Shown piece by piece: positions 8,563-17,315 of a DNA stretch of 64,000 bases. The notes under the pieces were generated by a model. That model was not told the DNA's origin and made no database searches. It was given only the letters and a program-made list of their open reading frames with translations. The translations under genes and the position numbers were made by a program. This stretch comes from CAZLWA01 sp964563165. GTDB lineage: Bacteria; CLD3; SB21. Numbering within the stretch: position 1 is the stretch's first letter; each line of letters starts with the position of its first letter. The stretch is taken from positions 62,001-126,000 of the forward strand of contig CAZLWA010000005.1 in NCBI GenBank assembly GCA_964563165.1, written 5' to 3'.

Positions 8563-9729
8563 ATGTCCGGAATCTTTGATAAGCCGGCGCTTGGTTCAGG
8601 TTCTGAACTTCATCTTGAATGCCTTACGGCAGAAATTTCCAACCCTATGAAAGAATGGATTAAAATCTTCGAGATCGAGGATCCGGCGGTGCGCATCATC
8701 CTTCAATCCTTGGTCATAGCCGGCGGCGGATACGTTTTGGCAAAAGTGATGAATTTGCTGATCCATGTTATCCGTATTAAGGTAACTTCCAAAACAAAGA
8801 CCGATCTTGACGACCGGCTCCTCGCCGTCTTTGAAAAGTCCATTCAGCGTATTGTGATTGTCATTGCCTTGTATATTGCAAGCCACTGGCTGGAAAAGAT
8901 ATTCAGGGGCGCATGGACTGATTATATGGACGGTATTTTTTTTGTGGTAGTAGCTTTGCTCATCACCCTGCTGCTGTCGAACATTATTCGTACGATTATG
9001 GAATGGTATGCAAAGAATATTTCAGACCGTACGCAGAGTCCCATGGATGAAGAATTAATTCCTCTGGTTAAACGCGTGTCAAGTTTACTTTTATTTTCGA
9101 TCGCTCTGATTATATGCCTCGATCATTTTCACATTGACATCAAGGCTCTGGTCGTATCACTCGGGGTCGGTTCATTTGCACTCGCATTCGCGGCACAGGA
9201 AACGCTGGCAAATATGATCGCGGGGTTTGTCATCATGGTGGACCGTCCGTTTCGTGTCGGCGATCGCATTCGCATCAATGCCACGAACCAAGTCGGCGAC
9301 GTGATCACCGTCGGGCTGCGGAGCACCAAGATTCTGGATTTTGATCACAATATTGTCACCATTCCGAATGCCCAGATCATCAAGAACGAGATCATCAATT
9401 TTTCTTATCCCGACCCAGCGTCGCGTCTGGTCATTGAAATCGGGATCGCGTACGGAAGCGACATTGAAAAAGTTAAGAAGATCCTGACGGACGCCTGCGT
9501 CCATTTCGATCATATTCTCTCCGAGCCTAAACCCGAAGCCTATTTGATCGCCTTTGGCGACTCCGCTCTGGCCATGAGAATGGTGGCCCGCGTGCGCGAT
9601 TACAAAGATGAATTTGATGTGGCCGCCGGCCTGCGGACGAGAATTTACAATGATCTCATGGCAGCCGGCATCGAAGTCCCATATCCACAGAGAGTTATTC
9701 ACTTCAAAAATGAGCCGGCAGTCAATTAA
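8563..9729 (+). CDS. MscS-family small-conductance mechanosensitive channel
   Basis: The 388-residue protein has four predicted membrane spans (about 48-65, 96-113, 122-145 and 172-188) followed by the pore helix region with the Gly/Ala-rich sequence GVGSFALAFAAQET (about 200-213), and then the VDRPFRVGDRI start of the cytoplasmic beta domain. The C-terminal vestibule domain ends with the typical IEVPYPQR. MscS channels open under hypo-osmotic stress and release solutes. No clear ribosome-binding site precedes the ATG at 8563, and Met29 (8647) is an alternative start that would still keep all membrane spans. Confidence 0.92.
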   Translation: MSGIFDKPALGSGSELHLECLTAEISNPMKEWIKIFEIEDPAVRIILQSLVIAGGGYVLAKVMNLLIHVIRIKVTSKTKTDLDDRLLAVFEKSIQRIVIVIALYIASHWLEKIFRGAWTDYMDGIFFVVVALLITLLLSNIIRTIMEWYAKNISDRTQSPMDEELIPLVKRVSSLLLFSIALIICLDHFHIDIKALVVSLGVGSFALAFAAQETLANMIAGFVIMVDRPFRVGDRIRINATNQVGDVITVGLRSTKILDFDHNIVTIPNAQIIKNEIINFSYPDPASRLVIEIGIAYGSDIEKVKKILTDACVHFDHILSEPKPEAYLIAFGDSALAMRMVARVRDYKDEFDVAAGLRTRIYNDLMAAGIEVPYPQRVIHFKNEPAVN

Positions 9730-9875
9730 AATACCTATTTGTTTCTTGCTTTTATTCCATAACTAAATTATATTCCTGCCGTGTTTTTCTGTTGTAAAGA
9801 TGTCCCTTCGGATTCCGAAATTTTTTTACAAATCCTTTAAATAAGTTTATTGAGAGTTTATACCCGGAGAGTACT

Positions 9876-9992
9876 ATGTTTGAATATGGTGTTGCTACTG
9901 TTAATCGAATCCCGTCTTTAACCTCCGCGCTGCAATCGGCGTGCATCATGGGTTTATTGTATGTGGGTTTGGGATTTTCTCAACTGCATGCA
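9876..9992 (+). other. Signal-peptide coding segment of the giant repeat protein
   Basis: The first 39 codons hold a long hydrophilic n-region (about 22 residues), a hydrophobic core and an Ala-x-Ala type site near LHAQA. The n-region is long for a simple signal peptide. Met28 is an internal start that would give a conventional short one, but the GGAGAG ribosome-binding site fits Met1. Confidence 0.55.
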
Positions 9993-12900
9993 CAAGCTAA
10001 TCCGAGAGGCGCGTTTGAATTTGTTGCCCGGGCGGGCACAGCCGACGATGGCGCGCAGGATATGGTTTTGGACGGTTCAACGCTGTACGTGGCGAATAAA
10101 TTCAGCGGATTACAAGTCATTGATGTGTCCGATTTTTCTCATCCGGTCGTTAAAAGCCGAACCAAGTCCGACGGGCAAAATTACGGCCTTGCAAAGAAGA
10201 ATAATTACGTATTCATGACCGATAATCTCGCGGGCCTTTTGGTTTATGATGTTACCGGTAAACCCAAGAAGATCGCAAACCTCCTGACCGCCGGAGAAGC
10301 GTGGGACGTGGATATCCAGGGCAATTATGCGTACGTGGCGTCGGGCCAGGCAGGTCTTGTCGTCGTGGATATCACCGATGCGAAGGTTCCGAAAATCGTC
10401 GCGACCTTGCGGAACGACAAAGATTGGGGTTTTGCGCGTAAGATTTTTATCGGTCAAAATAATTTGCTTTATCTCGCCGACCGCAAAGCGGGCATCCACA
10501 TTATCAATATTCAAGATCCCGCCGCGCCCAAAGAAATCAAACGGTACCAAACTCAATTTGCCGAGGGGATTGAAGTCGCGGATGGATATGCATATATCGC
10601 CGACGGATCGAACGGCTTAGTCGTCCTGGACGTGAACAATCCGGAAAAAGTTCGACAGGTCGGGGAATTGCATTTTCCCGGTTATGCCAACGGCCTGACC
10701 AAAGCAGGTCCTTATATTTATTTAGCCGTCGATGATGCGGGGATCCGGGCCGTCGATGTGTCTAATCCATCGAAACCGGCATTCGATGCGCGTTACGATA
10801 CACCCGGACAGGCGTTCGGTATTGTAAAATCAGATATTTTTATTCTTATCGCAGATCTTTCTTCGGTGATCGTCATGACGCACAACAAACCGCCGAAGAT
10901 TTACAAGACCGAATATAAGACGGTTGCTGAAAACCAGAAATTGCAGTTTAAAGTTCGCGGAATGGACCCCGACGGCAATCCGGTGGGATTTTCGGCGGAC
11001 TTTATTCCTGAAGGCGCTCAATTCAATGCGTCCGACTCGGTGTTTTCATGGACGCCTACATTCGAACAATCAGGAAAATATGACGGCATCGTATTTACGG
11101 TAACGGAAAAAACGCAGACGAAGTTGTTTTCACGCGACACAATCAGTATCACGGTGACGAACACCAATCGCCTGCCATCCTTGCCCTCACCGGGAAACTA
11201 TGCGGTGGACGAGAATAAGGAATTATCATTCATTATCAACAAAGCTGCGGATCCGGATGTGGAAGACACGGGCAAATTGAAAATTTCGCTGACGAATCTT
11301 CCGCAGGGTGCTGCGTTCGATGAAAATACCCTGACGTTCAAATGGATGCCAACCTACGAACAGTCCGGAAGCTATATCCTGACCTTCACCGTCAAAGACC
11401 TTGCCGGCGCATCGGACAGTAAACAATCGACTCTTACGGTCAACAACATTGATCGGCCGCCGGTTCTTGCGGACCTGTCTGCAAACATGACCGTGGACGA
11501 AAACAAACCCCTTACCTTTCAAATTCAAGCAGCGGATCCCGATAAAGAAGATGTTGGCAAATTGGATTTCGCAGGATTTTATTTGCCGCCGGGAGCGGCT
11601 TTTGATAAAGGTACTCAAACTTACTCCTGGACTCCGACATTTGATCAGTCCGGTAAATACGACGGAATTTATTTTATTGTGAAGGATGTTGAAGGACTTT
11701 CGGATACGGTTAGAACGTCCGTCACCGTCAACCATGTTAATCGTCCGCCGTTCTTTGCCGTTGTCGTTCCCCAACAAGTTGAAGAAATCAAGAATTTGAC
11801 ATTCAAAATAACCGCCGGTGATGCGGATGCTGAAGATGACGGAAAATTAAAGATCACCGCCGCTTCTTTGCCCCAGGGCGCCGTGTATCAGGAAGCCACG
11901 CAGACATTCAGTTGGACCCCGACCTACGACCAATCTGGCGATCTTGTTGCAGCTTTCAAAGTAACCGACCCGGCTGGCGCGTCCGATGAACTGAGCGTTC
12001 AGGTTAAAGTCGTTAATATCAACCGTCCGCCGGTCATCGCCGCCATTCTGCCTCAAGCCGGTGAAGAGAATAAAGATTTCACTTTGATCATTCCTGAAGC
12101 TCAGGACCCGGATAAAGAAGATGCCGCTAAGTTGATGTATGCGATCGAAAGTTTGCCGCAAGGCGCAACGTTTGACCCGGCAACACGAACCGTGCATTGG
12201 CTCCCGAATTATGACCAATCCGGAATGTACGACGGCATCAAAGTCACCGTGAAAGATGTGTTGGGCCTTACGGCTTCCGCCGCCTTCAAGATCACTGTGA
12301 AAAATATTAATCGTCCGCCAGTGCTTGACGCGATAGCCGATCAGGCGGTTGACGAAACAAAGAACCTGCAGTTTCGCATCAAAGGATCCGATCCGGACAA
12401 GGAAGATGCGGGTAAATGGGTCGTTACTGCGGCAAATCTTCCGCAAGGCGCCACCGTGCAGGATTATCAAGGCACTTTGCTTTTCAACTGGACGCCGACG
12501 TACGAGCAAGCCGGAATTTATAAAGTCAAATTTACTGTCACCGATGCCGAAAAACTCACGGACAGTAAGGAAATCACTGTTACGGTCAACAACGTTAACC
12601 GCTTGCCTGCCCTTGCCGCGGTTGCGCCGGCCGCGGGGGACGAAGGAAAACCTTTGTCCGTGGTGATTCCCGCTGCAACCGATCCGGACAAAGAAGATGC
12701 CGGTAAATTGGTTTATTCCGCGGAAGGCCTCCCGGAAGGCGCGAAATTCGATGCCACGTCCCGAACCATTTCCTGGACACCGACGAACGATCAAGCGGGT
12801 AATTACAGCGTGAAAGTTACCGTCAAAGATGTTGCGGGTTTGGCAGACACGAAAAATTTAGACGTCAAAGTCAACAACGTGAATCGCCCGCCTGTGTTCA

Positions 12901-13712
12901 GCGATATTGCCGCACAGACGGTAAACGAAGGCGATAAACTGACCTTTACGATAGACGCTTCCGATCTGGATAAAGAAGATCGCATCACGATCACGGCCGA
13001 TGCGGTTCCGCAGGGAGCCGTTTTCAACGCTTCCTCAAAGACATTTTCGTGGACGCCGACATTTGATCAGGCGGGCAGCTACACGGTTACGTTCAAAGTG
13101 ACCGATGTCGGAGGTCTGATCGTTTCGAAAAACGCATCCATTACGGTAAAAAATGCCAATCGCAAGCCGGCACTTGCCGATATTCCAAATCAAAAAGTTG
13201 CCGAAAACAGCCCGCTCTCCTTTACGGTTTCGGCCACGGATCCGGACAAAGAAGACGCCGGTAAAGTGACGTTATCTGCGGACGGATTGCCCGGCGGCGC
13301 AAGTTTTTCTGGCGGGAAGTTCTCATGGACACCGAATTACGAACAGGCCGGCGACTATAAGGTAACGTTTAAATCAAAAGACGGACAAGGTCTGGAAGAT
13401 TCAAAAACCGTTACTATTACCGCAACGAATGTGAATCGCGCGCCTAAATTGAGTGCAGTTTCAAATCAAAGCGGCACGGAAGGCAAGGAATTGAGTTTCA
13501 AGGTTTCAGCAACGGATGAGGATAAACAGGATCAATTGAATTTCACGATGTCGGGAGCCCCGGCAGGTGCATCGCTTTCTTCCGATGGAAATTTCTCATG
13601 GACGCCGCAAGCAGGGCAAGCGGGAACACATACAATTACGATAAAAGTTTCGGATGGTACGGCTTCGGATTCAAAAGCATCGTCAATTACCGTTGCAAAA
13701 GCTTCAAATTAG
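9876..13712 (+). CDS. Large secreted LVIVD-propeller and Ig/cadherin-like repeat protein
   Basis: The 1278-residue protein has a signal peptide (about residues 1-38, ending LHAQA), then about seven LVIVD-type repeats (about 45-340), each with a G-L-x-V-x-D-V-x-D/N-P core, which probably close a beta-propeller. From about 345 to the end there are ten modules of roughly 94 residues joined by N-x-N-R-P-P linkers. Each has DPDKED, LPxGA and FSWTPTxxQSG, which resembles dystroglycan/He_PIG or cadherin-like folds and has acidic residues suited to calcium binding. GGAGAG precedes the ATG. The C-terminus ends inside a module; I see no type IX sorting domain. The likely role is at the cell surface, in adhesion or matrix. 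Confidence 0.85.
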   Translation: MFEYGVATVNRIPSLTSALQSACIMGLLYVGLGFSQLHAQANPRGAFEFVARAGTADDGAQDMVLDGSTLYVANKFSGLQVIDVSDFSHPVVKSRTKSDGQNYGLAKKNNYVFMTDNLAGLLVYDVTGKPKKIANLLTAGEAWDVDIQGNYAYVASGQAGLVVVDITDAKVPKIVATLRNDKDWGFARKIFIGQNNLLYLADRKAGIHIINIQDPAAPKEIKRYQTQFAEGIEVADGYAYIADGSNGLVVLDVNNPEKVRQVGELHFPGYANGLTKAGPYIYLAVDDAGIRAVDVSNPSKPAFDARYDTPGQAFGIVKSDIFILIADLSSVIVMTHNKPPKIYKTEYKTVAENQKLQFKVRGMDPDGNPVGFSADFIPEGAQFNASDSVFSWTPTFEQSGKYDGIVFTVTEKTQTKLFSRDTISITVTNTNRLPSLPSPGNYAVDENKELSFIINKAADPDVEDTGKLKISLTNLPQGAAFDENTLTFKWMPTYEQSGSYILTFTVKDLAGASDSKQSTLTVNNIDRPPVLADLSANMTVDENKPLTFQIQAADPDKEDVGKLDFAGFYLPPGAAFDKGTQTYSWTPTFDQSGKYDGIYFIVKDVEGLSDTVRTSVTVNHVNRPPFFAVVVPQQVEEIKNLTFKITAGDADAEDDGKLKITAASLPQGAVYQEATQTFSWTPTYDQSGDLVAAFKVTDPAGASDELSVQVKVVNINRPPVIAAILPQAGEENKDFTLIIPEAQDPDKEDAAKLMYAIESLPQGATFDPATRTVHWLPNYDQSGMYDGIKVTVKDVLGLTASAAFKITVKNINRPPVLDAIADQAVDETKNLQFRIKGSDPDKEDAGKWVVTAANLPQGATVQDYQGTLLFNWTPTYEQAGIYKVKFTVTDAEKLTDSKEITVTVNNVNRLPALAAVAPAAGDEGKPLSVVIPAATDPDKEDAGKLVYSAEGLPEGAKFDATSRTISWTPTNDQAGNYSVKVTVKDVAGLADTKNLDVKVNNVNRPPVFSDIAAQTVNEGDKLTFTIDASDLDKEDRITITADAVPQGAVFNASSKTFSWTPTFDQAGSYTVTFKVTDVGGLIVSKNASITVKNANRKPALADIPNQKVAENSPLSFTVSATDPDKEDAGKVTLSADGLPGGASFSGGKFSWTPNYEQAGDYKVTFKSKDGQGLEDSKTVTITATNVNRAPKLSAVSNQSGTEGKELSFKVSATDEDKQDQLNFTMSGAPAGASLSSDGNFSWTPQAGQAGTHTITIKVSDGTASDSKASSITVAKASN
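10908..13709 (+). repeat. Ten tandem coding repeats of about 282 bp
   Basis: This part of the giant secreted protein gene consists of ten consecutive modules of about 94 codons. Landmarks recurring in each are a linker that reads like aat-cgt-ccg-ccg, an acidic gat-ccg-gat-aaa-gaa-gat stretch and tgg-acg-ccg-acc/aca. The modules differ by many substitutions, so they are old duplications and not a recent expansion. The repeats explain the long open frames that appear on the opposite strand. Confidence 0.85.
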
Positions 13713-13732
13713 AATCCATAAAAGTCCGAAGC

Positions 13733-14188
13733 ATGGAAATTGACGTGAAAACGGTTGCGGAGGCGATGGAGGACAATCGTCATTACGCAGAGTTCTACTT
13801 GAACACGAAGGACGGCAAAACCGTTCGTGTCACGCGCGATGTTTTGGAAGCCGTGGAAGATGATGATGTAGACAGCATTCCCGACAGTTCTAAAGAAGAA
13901 ACGGCGGTTGTCGAATCTATCATCTTTGATCCGAAATGTCCCTTGATTACTATTCCGAATCTGCCTTTTTCCGAACTGCTGAAATTGATGACCGGCTTTT
14001 ACAAACGTGTGTCGGATCCGGAATTGAGCAAAAAACTGGAAAGCATGACTAACAGCCGCAATCCGACGAAGCGATTCATGGACATTCTGGAACCGCATCC
14101 GAGCGAACAGGAAAAGTGGATCGAATACAAGAATTCGTTTTATTTAAATGAGGCCCGGCAGTGGGTTCAGTCGCTGAATCTGAGCTGA
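13733..14188 (+). CDS. UPF0158 family protein
   Basis: The 151-residue protein is acidic in the middle (a VEDDDVDSIPDSS stretch) and has the C-terminal half typical of UPF0158: a helix with F-Y-K-R-V-x-D-P-E-L, an N-P-T-K-R-F-M-D segment and H-P-x-E-x-x-x-W-x-x-Y near 125. The family has no proven function. The frame stays open upstream into the giant gene, but the ATG at 13733 is the first start that lies outside it and begins a family-like N-terminus. It follows the giant gene by 20 nt without a good ribosome-binding site, so translation may be coupled. Confidence 0.75.
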   Translation: MEIDVKTVAEAMEDNRHYAEFYLNTKDGKTVRVTRDVLEAVEDDDVDSIPDSSKEETAVVESIIFDPKCPLITIPNLPFSELLKLMTGFYKRVSDPELSKKLESMTNSRNPTKRFMDILEPHPSEQEKWIEYKNSFYLNEARQWVQSLNLS

Positions 14189-14221
14189 CGGTGTTTGCGG
14201 AAGATTTATTGGTGAGTTAAC

Positions 14222-15247
14222 TTATTCAATCAGCATGGCGTCGCCGTAGCTGTAAAAACGATAGCCATCCTTCATCGCCTTCTTGTACGCCTTGAAAATC
14301 ACATCTTTGTCCGCAAAAGCGCACGCCAGCATCAACAATGTGGATTCCGGGGTGTGGAAATTAGTCACAAATTTGTCAACGATCTTGAATTCATACGGCG
14401 GATAAATGAACTTGTCCGTCCATCCCCGATGCGGTTTCACGCGGTTCAGTGAAGTCACGGCGGTTTCGATACTCCGAACTACGGTAGAACCCACGGCAAT
14501 TACTTTGCCGCCGTTATCCTTGGTTTGATTGATCGCCCGTGCAGTGATTTCCGGAATTTCAAAATATTCGGAGTCCATTTTGTGACGTCCCAGATCTTCC
14601 ACTGCGACTTTTCGAAACGTTCCCAACCCAACATGAAGGACCAGAGGAACAACCGTAACGCCCTTGCGTTTGAGTTTCGATAACAATTCCTTCGTAAAAT
14701 GGAGTCCGGCTGTGGGTGCAGCTACCGATCCGCGTATCTTGGCAAACACGGTTTGATAGTCTTCTTTGTCTCCCTGTTCTGCGGGACGTTTAATATACGG
14801 CGGCAGTGGACATTGTCCGATTTTATCGATAAATTTATGAAAATCGCCGTTATAAATGAAACGCACGACGCGGCCGCCGGAAACGGTATTGTCTATCACG
14901 TCGCAAAAAACGCCGTCAACGACCAAACGGTTTCCGATGCGAACTTTGCGGGCGGGTTTGACAAGCACTTCCCATAAGTTATTCTCCAGCTCGCGGAGCA
15001 GAAAGACTTCGACTTTCGCGTTGGTCTTTTCCTTCCGGGCGAATATCCGCGCCGGAAAAACACGGGTTTCGTTGACAACCAGACAGTCTTTTTTCGTTAT
15101 GTAATCAGTAATGTCTTTGAATTTTTTGTCTACAAGTGCGCCATCTTTGCGGTTGATCACCATGAGTTTAGCGTTGTCGCGGGGCTCTATGGGATATTGG
15201 GCTATAAACTTTTCCGGTAGTTTGAACTTAAAGTCCGAAAGCTTCAT
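14222..15247 (-). CDS. queA: S-adenosylmethionine:tRNA ribosyltransferase-isomerase QueA
   Basis: The 341-residue protein makes epoxyqueuosine in tRNA by moving the ribosyl part of SAM to preQ1 at position 34. Family marks are the start MKLSDFKFKLPEKFIAQYP, the NETRVFPAR motif (about 58-66), AAPTAGLHFT near the middle, LHVGLGTFRKV, and the C-terminal TNFHTPESTLLML and YGDAMLI. The ATG at 15247 has AAGAGGG five bases upstream. The frame remains open for 31 more codons upstream, but that stretch contains the predicted promoter and is not coding. It converges with the UPF0158 gene. Confidence 0.96.
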   Translation of the reverse strand: MKLSDFKFKLPEKFIAQYPIEPRDNAKLMVINRKDGALVDKKFKDITDYITKKDCLVVNETRVFPARIFARKEKTNAKVEVFLLRELENNLWEVLVKPARKVRIGNRLVVDGVFCDVIDNTVSGGRVVRFIYNGDFHKFIDKIGQCPLPPYIKRPAEQGDKEDYQTVFAKIRGSVAAPTAGLHFTKELLSKLKRKGVTVVPLVLHVGLGTFRKVAVEDLGRHKMDSEYFEIPEITARAINQTKDNGGKVIAVGSTVVRSIETAVTSLNRVKPHRGWTDKFIYPPYEFKIVDKFVTNFHTPESTLLMLACAFADKDVIFKAYKKAMKDGYRFYSYGDAMLIE

Positions 15248-15311
15248 GGACCCTCTTAAGATTAGGTTTTTTAAAGGTTTGTAAAAACTCGAAAACAGTA
15301 TAAGCACCGCA

Positions 15312-15340
15312 AATATAATAAAAATAATGCCGAAAGTCAA
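15312..15340 (-). promoter_or_regulatory. Predicted sigma70-type promoter of queA
   Basis: On the minus strand TTGACT (15340-15335), a 17-bp spacer and TATATT (15317-15312) make a near-consensus promoter. Transcription would begin near 15305, leaving a leader of about 58 nt before the queA ATG. It also rules out the longer queA reading frame. Confidence 0.65.
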
Positions 15341-15359
15341 TCCAAATTAATAATTTTTG

Positions 15360-15830
15360 ATGAAACCGCAGTACATTATTGACGGCTATAATATGATCCG
15401 GCGAATCGACTTTTACCGGGCAAAGTTCAATCAAAGCGCCGAAAAGGGTCGTGACGCACTCGTCGTTCAATTGGCGAATTTTCGGCGGAATTCACAATCG
15501 CATATTATCGTCGTTTTCGACGGCGATTCAGCCGGCAATCCGAAAAGCGGAATCAAGACCATATTCTCAAAATCACAGACCGCGGATGATGTTATCAAAA
15601 AAATGGTCGATAAGGACAAACACCTCTTCGCCATTACCGTTGTAAGTTCCGACCTTGCCGTCATGCGCTACGCCAAAAGCTGCGGATGCGAAGTCATAAG
15701 TTCGGAGGATTTTCACAAGAAAATTTCAACGTTGAAAAACGATACGATGGATGAATTTAAAGAAAAAAATGACCCGCAGTTGTCCTCGAAGGAAATTGCG
15801 CAGTGGCTGGATATTTTCAACAAAAGATGA
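15360..15830 (+). CDS. NYN-domain protein, YacP-like putative RNase
   Basis: The 156-residue protein begins with the IIDGYNMI motif (residues 6-13) that defines the NYN/PIN-like fold, followed by VVFDGD near 55 and SSDLAVMRYAKSCG near 97-110, which supply the acidic metal-binding residues. The YacP/Rae1 group in Bacillus includes a ribosome-associated endoribonuclease that cleaves mRNA at the A site; activity here is inferred from the family only. The ATG at 15360 is used; a TTG just before it is less likely. Its stop overlaps the next start in an ATGA, so the pair is translationally coupled. Confidence 0.8.
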   Translation: MKPQYIIDGYNMIRRIDFYRAKFNQSAEKGRDALVVQLANFRRNSQSHIIVVFDGDSAGNPKSGIKTIFSKSQTADDVIKKMVDKDKHLFAITVVSSDLAVMRYAKSCGCEVISSEDFHKKISTLKNDTMDEFKEKNDPQLSSKEIAQWLDIFNKR

Positions 15831-17269
15831 TCATGGAAACCCGATATATTTCGCCGGTACATTTTTTCATTCCCGGTCTTTTTGATTTTAGAAATAAGAG
15901 TTATTATACCGCTTTTTTGTTTTTTTCATCAAGCGTCATTCCGTTCGTCCTCATCTTCTTGGACTCTAAACTGTTTTTCGGCGGATGGGAGTCGTTTTTT
16001 CTCTCCGTCTTTTTGATGTTTTCAAACTTTGACGAATTAAAACGTCTCTTTAATGCAGATGTCATTGAATTCTGGATTGCTTCGATATTTCTTTGTGCCT
16101 GGCTCACCGGTGTGTTTATTTATCATCGCCATCGCTTAAATAAATATTTTTCCAGGCAAGAGGGTCATTCTCAATGGCAGATGGCGTCTGTGAAATTGTT
16201 AAATAACAAAACCGTCGTCTTTTTCATGGTTTTGCTTTGTTTGGCCTATGCGACGGCGCTCCTGTGTCCCTTTATTGCACCCCACGACCCCGACGACCAA
16301 CAGGACGTTGTCGTCACGCGGTACCGATCGCCCCTGCAAACCGTGACATTCTTGAAACTGAAAACTGCTTCCGGTAATGAAATGGCCGCTCGCGAAGGCG
16401 AAGGATGGACCCATGCGGCGGCAAGCAGATTGATTGCTGTTAACGATGCGCTGAACCGCCGTCACCCCAACGTTGTTTATGTAAGTGAATTTCAAATCAG
16501 CGGTGAGAACATCCTTTACACGCAAGGGGCGCAAAAAAAATCACTGCCTTTATCGGATCTGGTTTCCAGCCGTGAAGACGAGTTCACCGGAAAGATATTC
16601 TATTTGCTCGGATCGGACAAGTATGGAAGAGATATCTTCAGCCGCGTCATTTACGGTTCAAGAATTTCGCTGACGATAGGGTTTTTCGCCACATTGGTTG
16701 CAGTTACGCTGGGCGTGATCGTCGGCGCCATGGCGGGATATTTTGGAAAAAAGACCGACAGCATATTGATGCGCGGAGTAGATTTAGTCCTGGCGTTCCC
16801 CAATTTATTCCTAATTCTTATGATCATTTCGTTATTCGGAAATTCGATCTTTCTTATCATCCTCATTCTCGGGTTGACCGGCTGGATGGGCGTTTCGCGA
16901 CTGGTGCGCGGGCAGATTTTATCACTGAAAGAACAGGAATTCATTCAAGCGGCGCATGCATTGGGTTTCAGTCACGCCCGGATCATCTTCAAACATCTGA
17001 TCCCCAACACCTTCGCTCAGATCATTGTTGCCGCTACCCTTCGCCTGGGAGGGATCATTCTGGTCGAAGCAGGGTTGAGTTTTTTGGGCGTGGGCATCCA
17101 GCCGCCAACGGCGAGTTGGGGCAATATGGTAAGTGAAGGCCGGGACACATTGATCCATGCGTGGTGGATTTCTACATTTCCGGGATTCGCCATTGTGGTC
17201 ACCGTTGTCTGCTTTAATGTGATCGGCGACGGCTTGCGCGATGCGCTCGACCCGAAATTAAGAGATTAG
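15827..17269 (+). CDS. ABC transporter permease, DppC/OppC type (orphan)
   Basis: The protein (480 residues from 15827; an ATG at 15833 is also possible) has an atypical N-terminus with about two extra membrane segments, then an OppC-like N-terminal segment with one span at about residue 130-147 followed by a periplasmic loop, and a BPD_transp_1 permease domain from about 270. The domain includes LGSDKYGRDIFSRVIYGSR and the EAA loop QAAHALGFSHARIIFKHLIPN. OppC permeases form the inner-membrane pore for oligopeptides or nickel with OppB and two ATPases, none of which are nearby. OppC proteins are usually about 300 residues, so it is long. Confidence 0.85.
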   Translation: MIMETRYISPVHFFIPGLFDFRNKSYYTAFLFFSSSVIPFVLIFLDSKLFFGGWESFFLSVFLMFSNFDELKRLFNADVIEFWIASIFLCAWLTGVFIYHRHRLNKYFSRQEGHSQWQMASVKLLNNKTVVFFMVLLCLAYATALLCPFIAPHDPDDQQDVVVTRYRSPLQTVTFLKLKTASGNEMAAREGEGWTHAAASRLIAVNDALNRRHPNVVYVSEFQISGENILYTQGAQKKSLPLSDLVSSREDEFTGKIFYLLGSDKYGRDIFSRVIYGSRISLTIGFFATLVAVTLGVIVGAMAGYFGKKTDSILMRGVDLVLAFPNLFLILMIISLFGNSIFLIILILGLTGWMGVSRLVRGQILSLKEQEFIQAAHALGFSHARIIFKHLIPNTFAQIIVAATLRLGGIILVEAGLSFLGVGIQPPTASWGNMVSEGRDTLIHAWWISTFPGFAIVVTVVCFNVIGDGLRDALDPKLRD

Positions 17270-17315
17270 GTATCTTATTGTCGCGTTATTTTTGCATGTT
17301 TCGCGGGCAAGTGTT

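Noticed and set aside
11847..12794. Long open frame on the minus strand across the repeat gene
   Set aside because: It is a mirror of the tandem coding repeats on the plus strand, rich in Arg, with no family match or start signals.
10908..13709. Regular repeats at about 282 bp as a CRISPR-like array
   Set aside because: The spacing is far too long, the units diverge, and they are in frame in a secreted protein.
15248..15340. A longer QueA start, 31 residues upstream
   Set aside because: The added residues cover the near-consensus promoter TTGACT-17-TATATT, and the ATG at 15247 has a proper ribosome-binding site and the family start.
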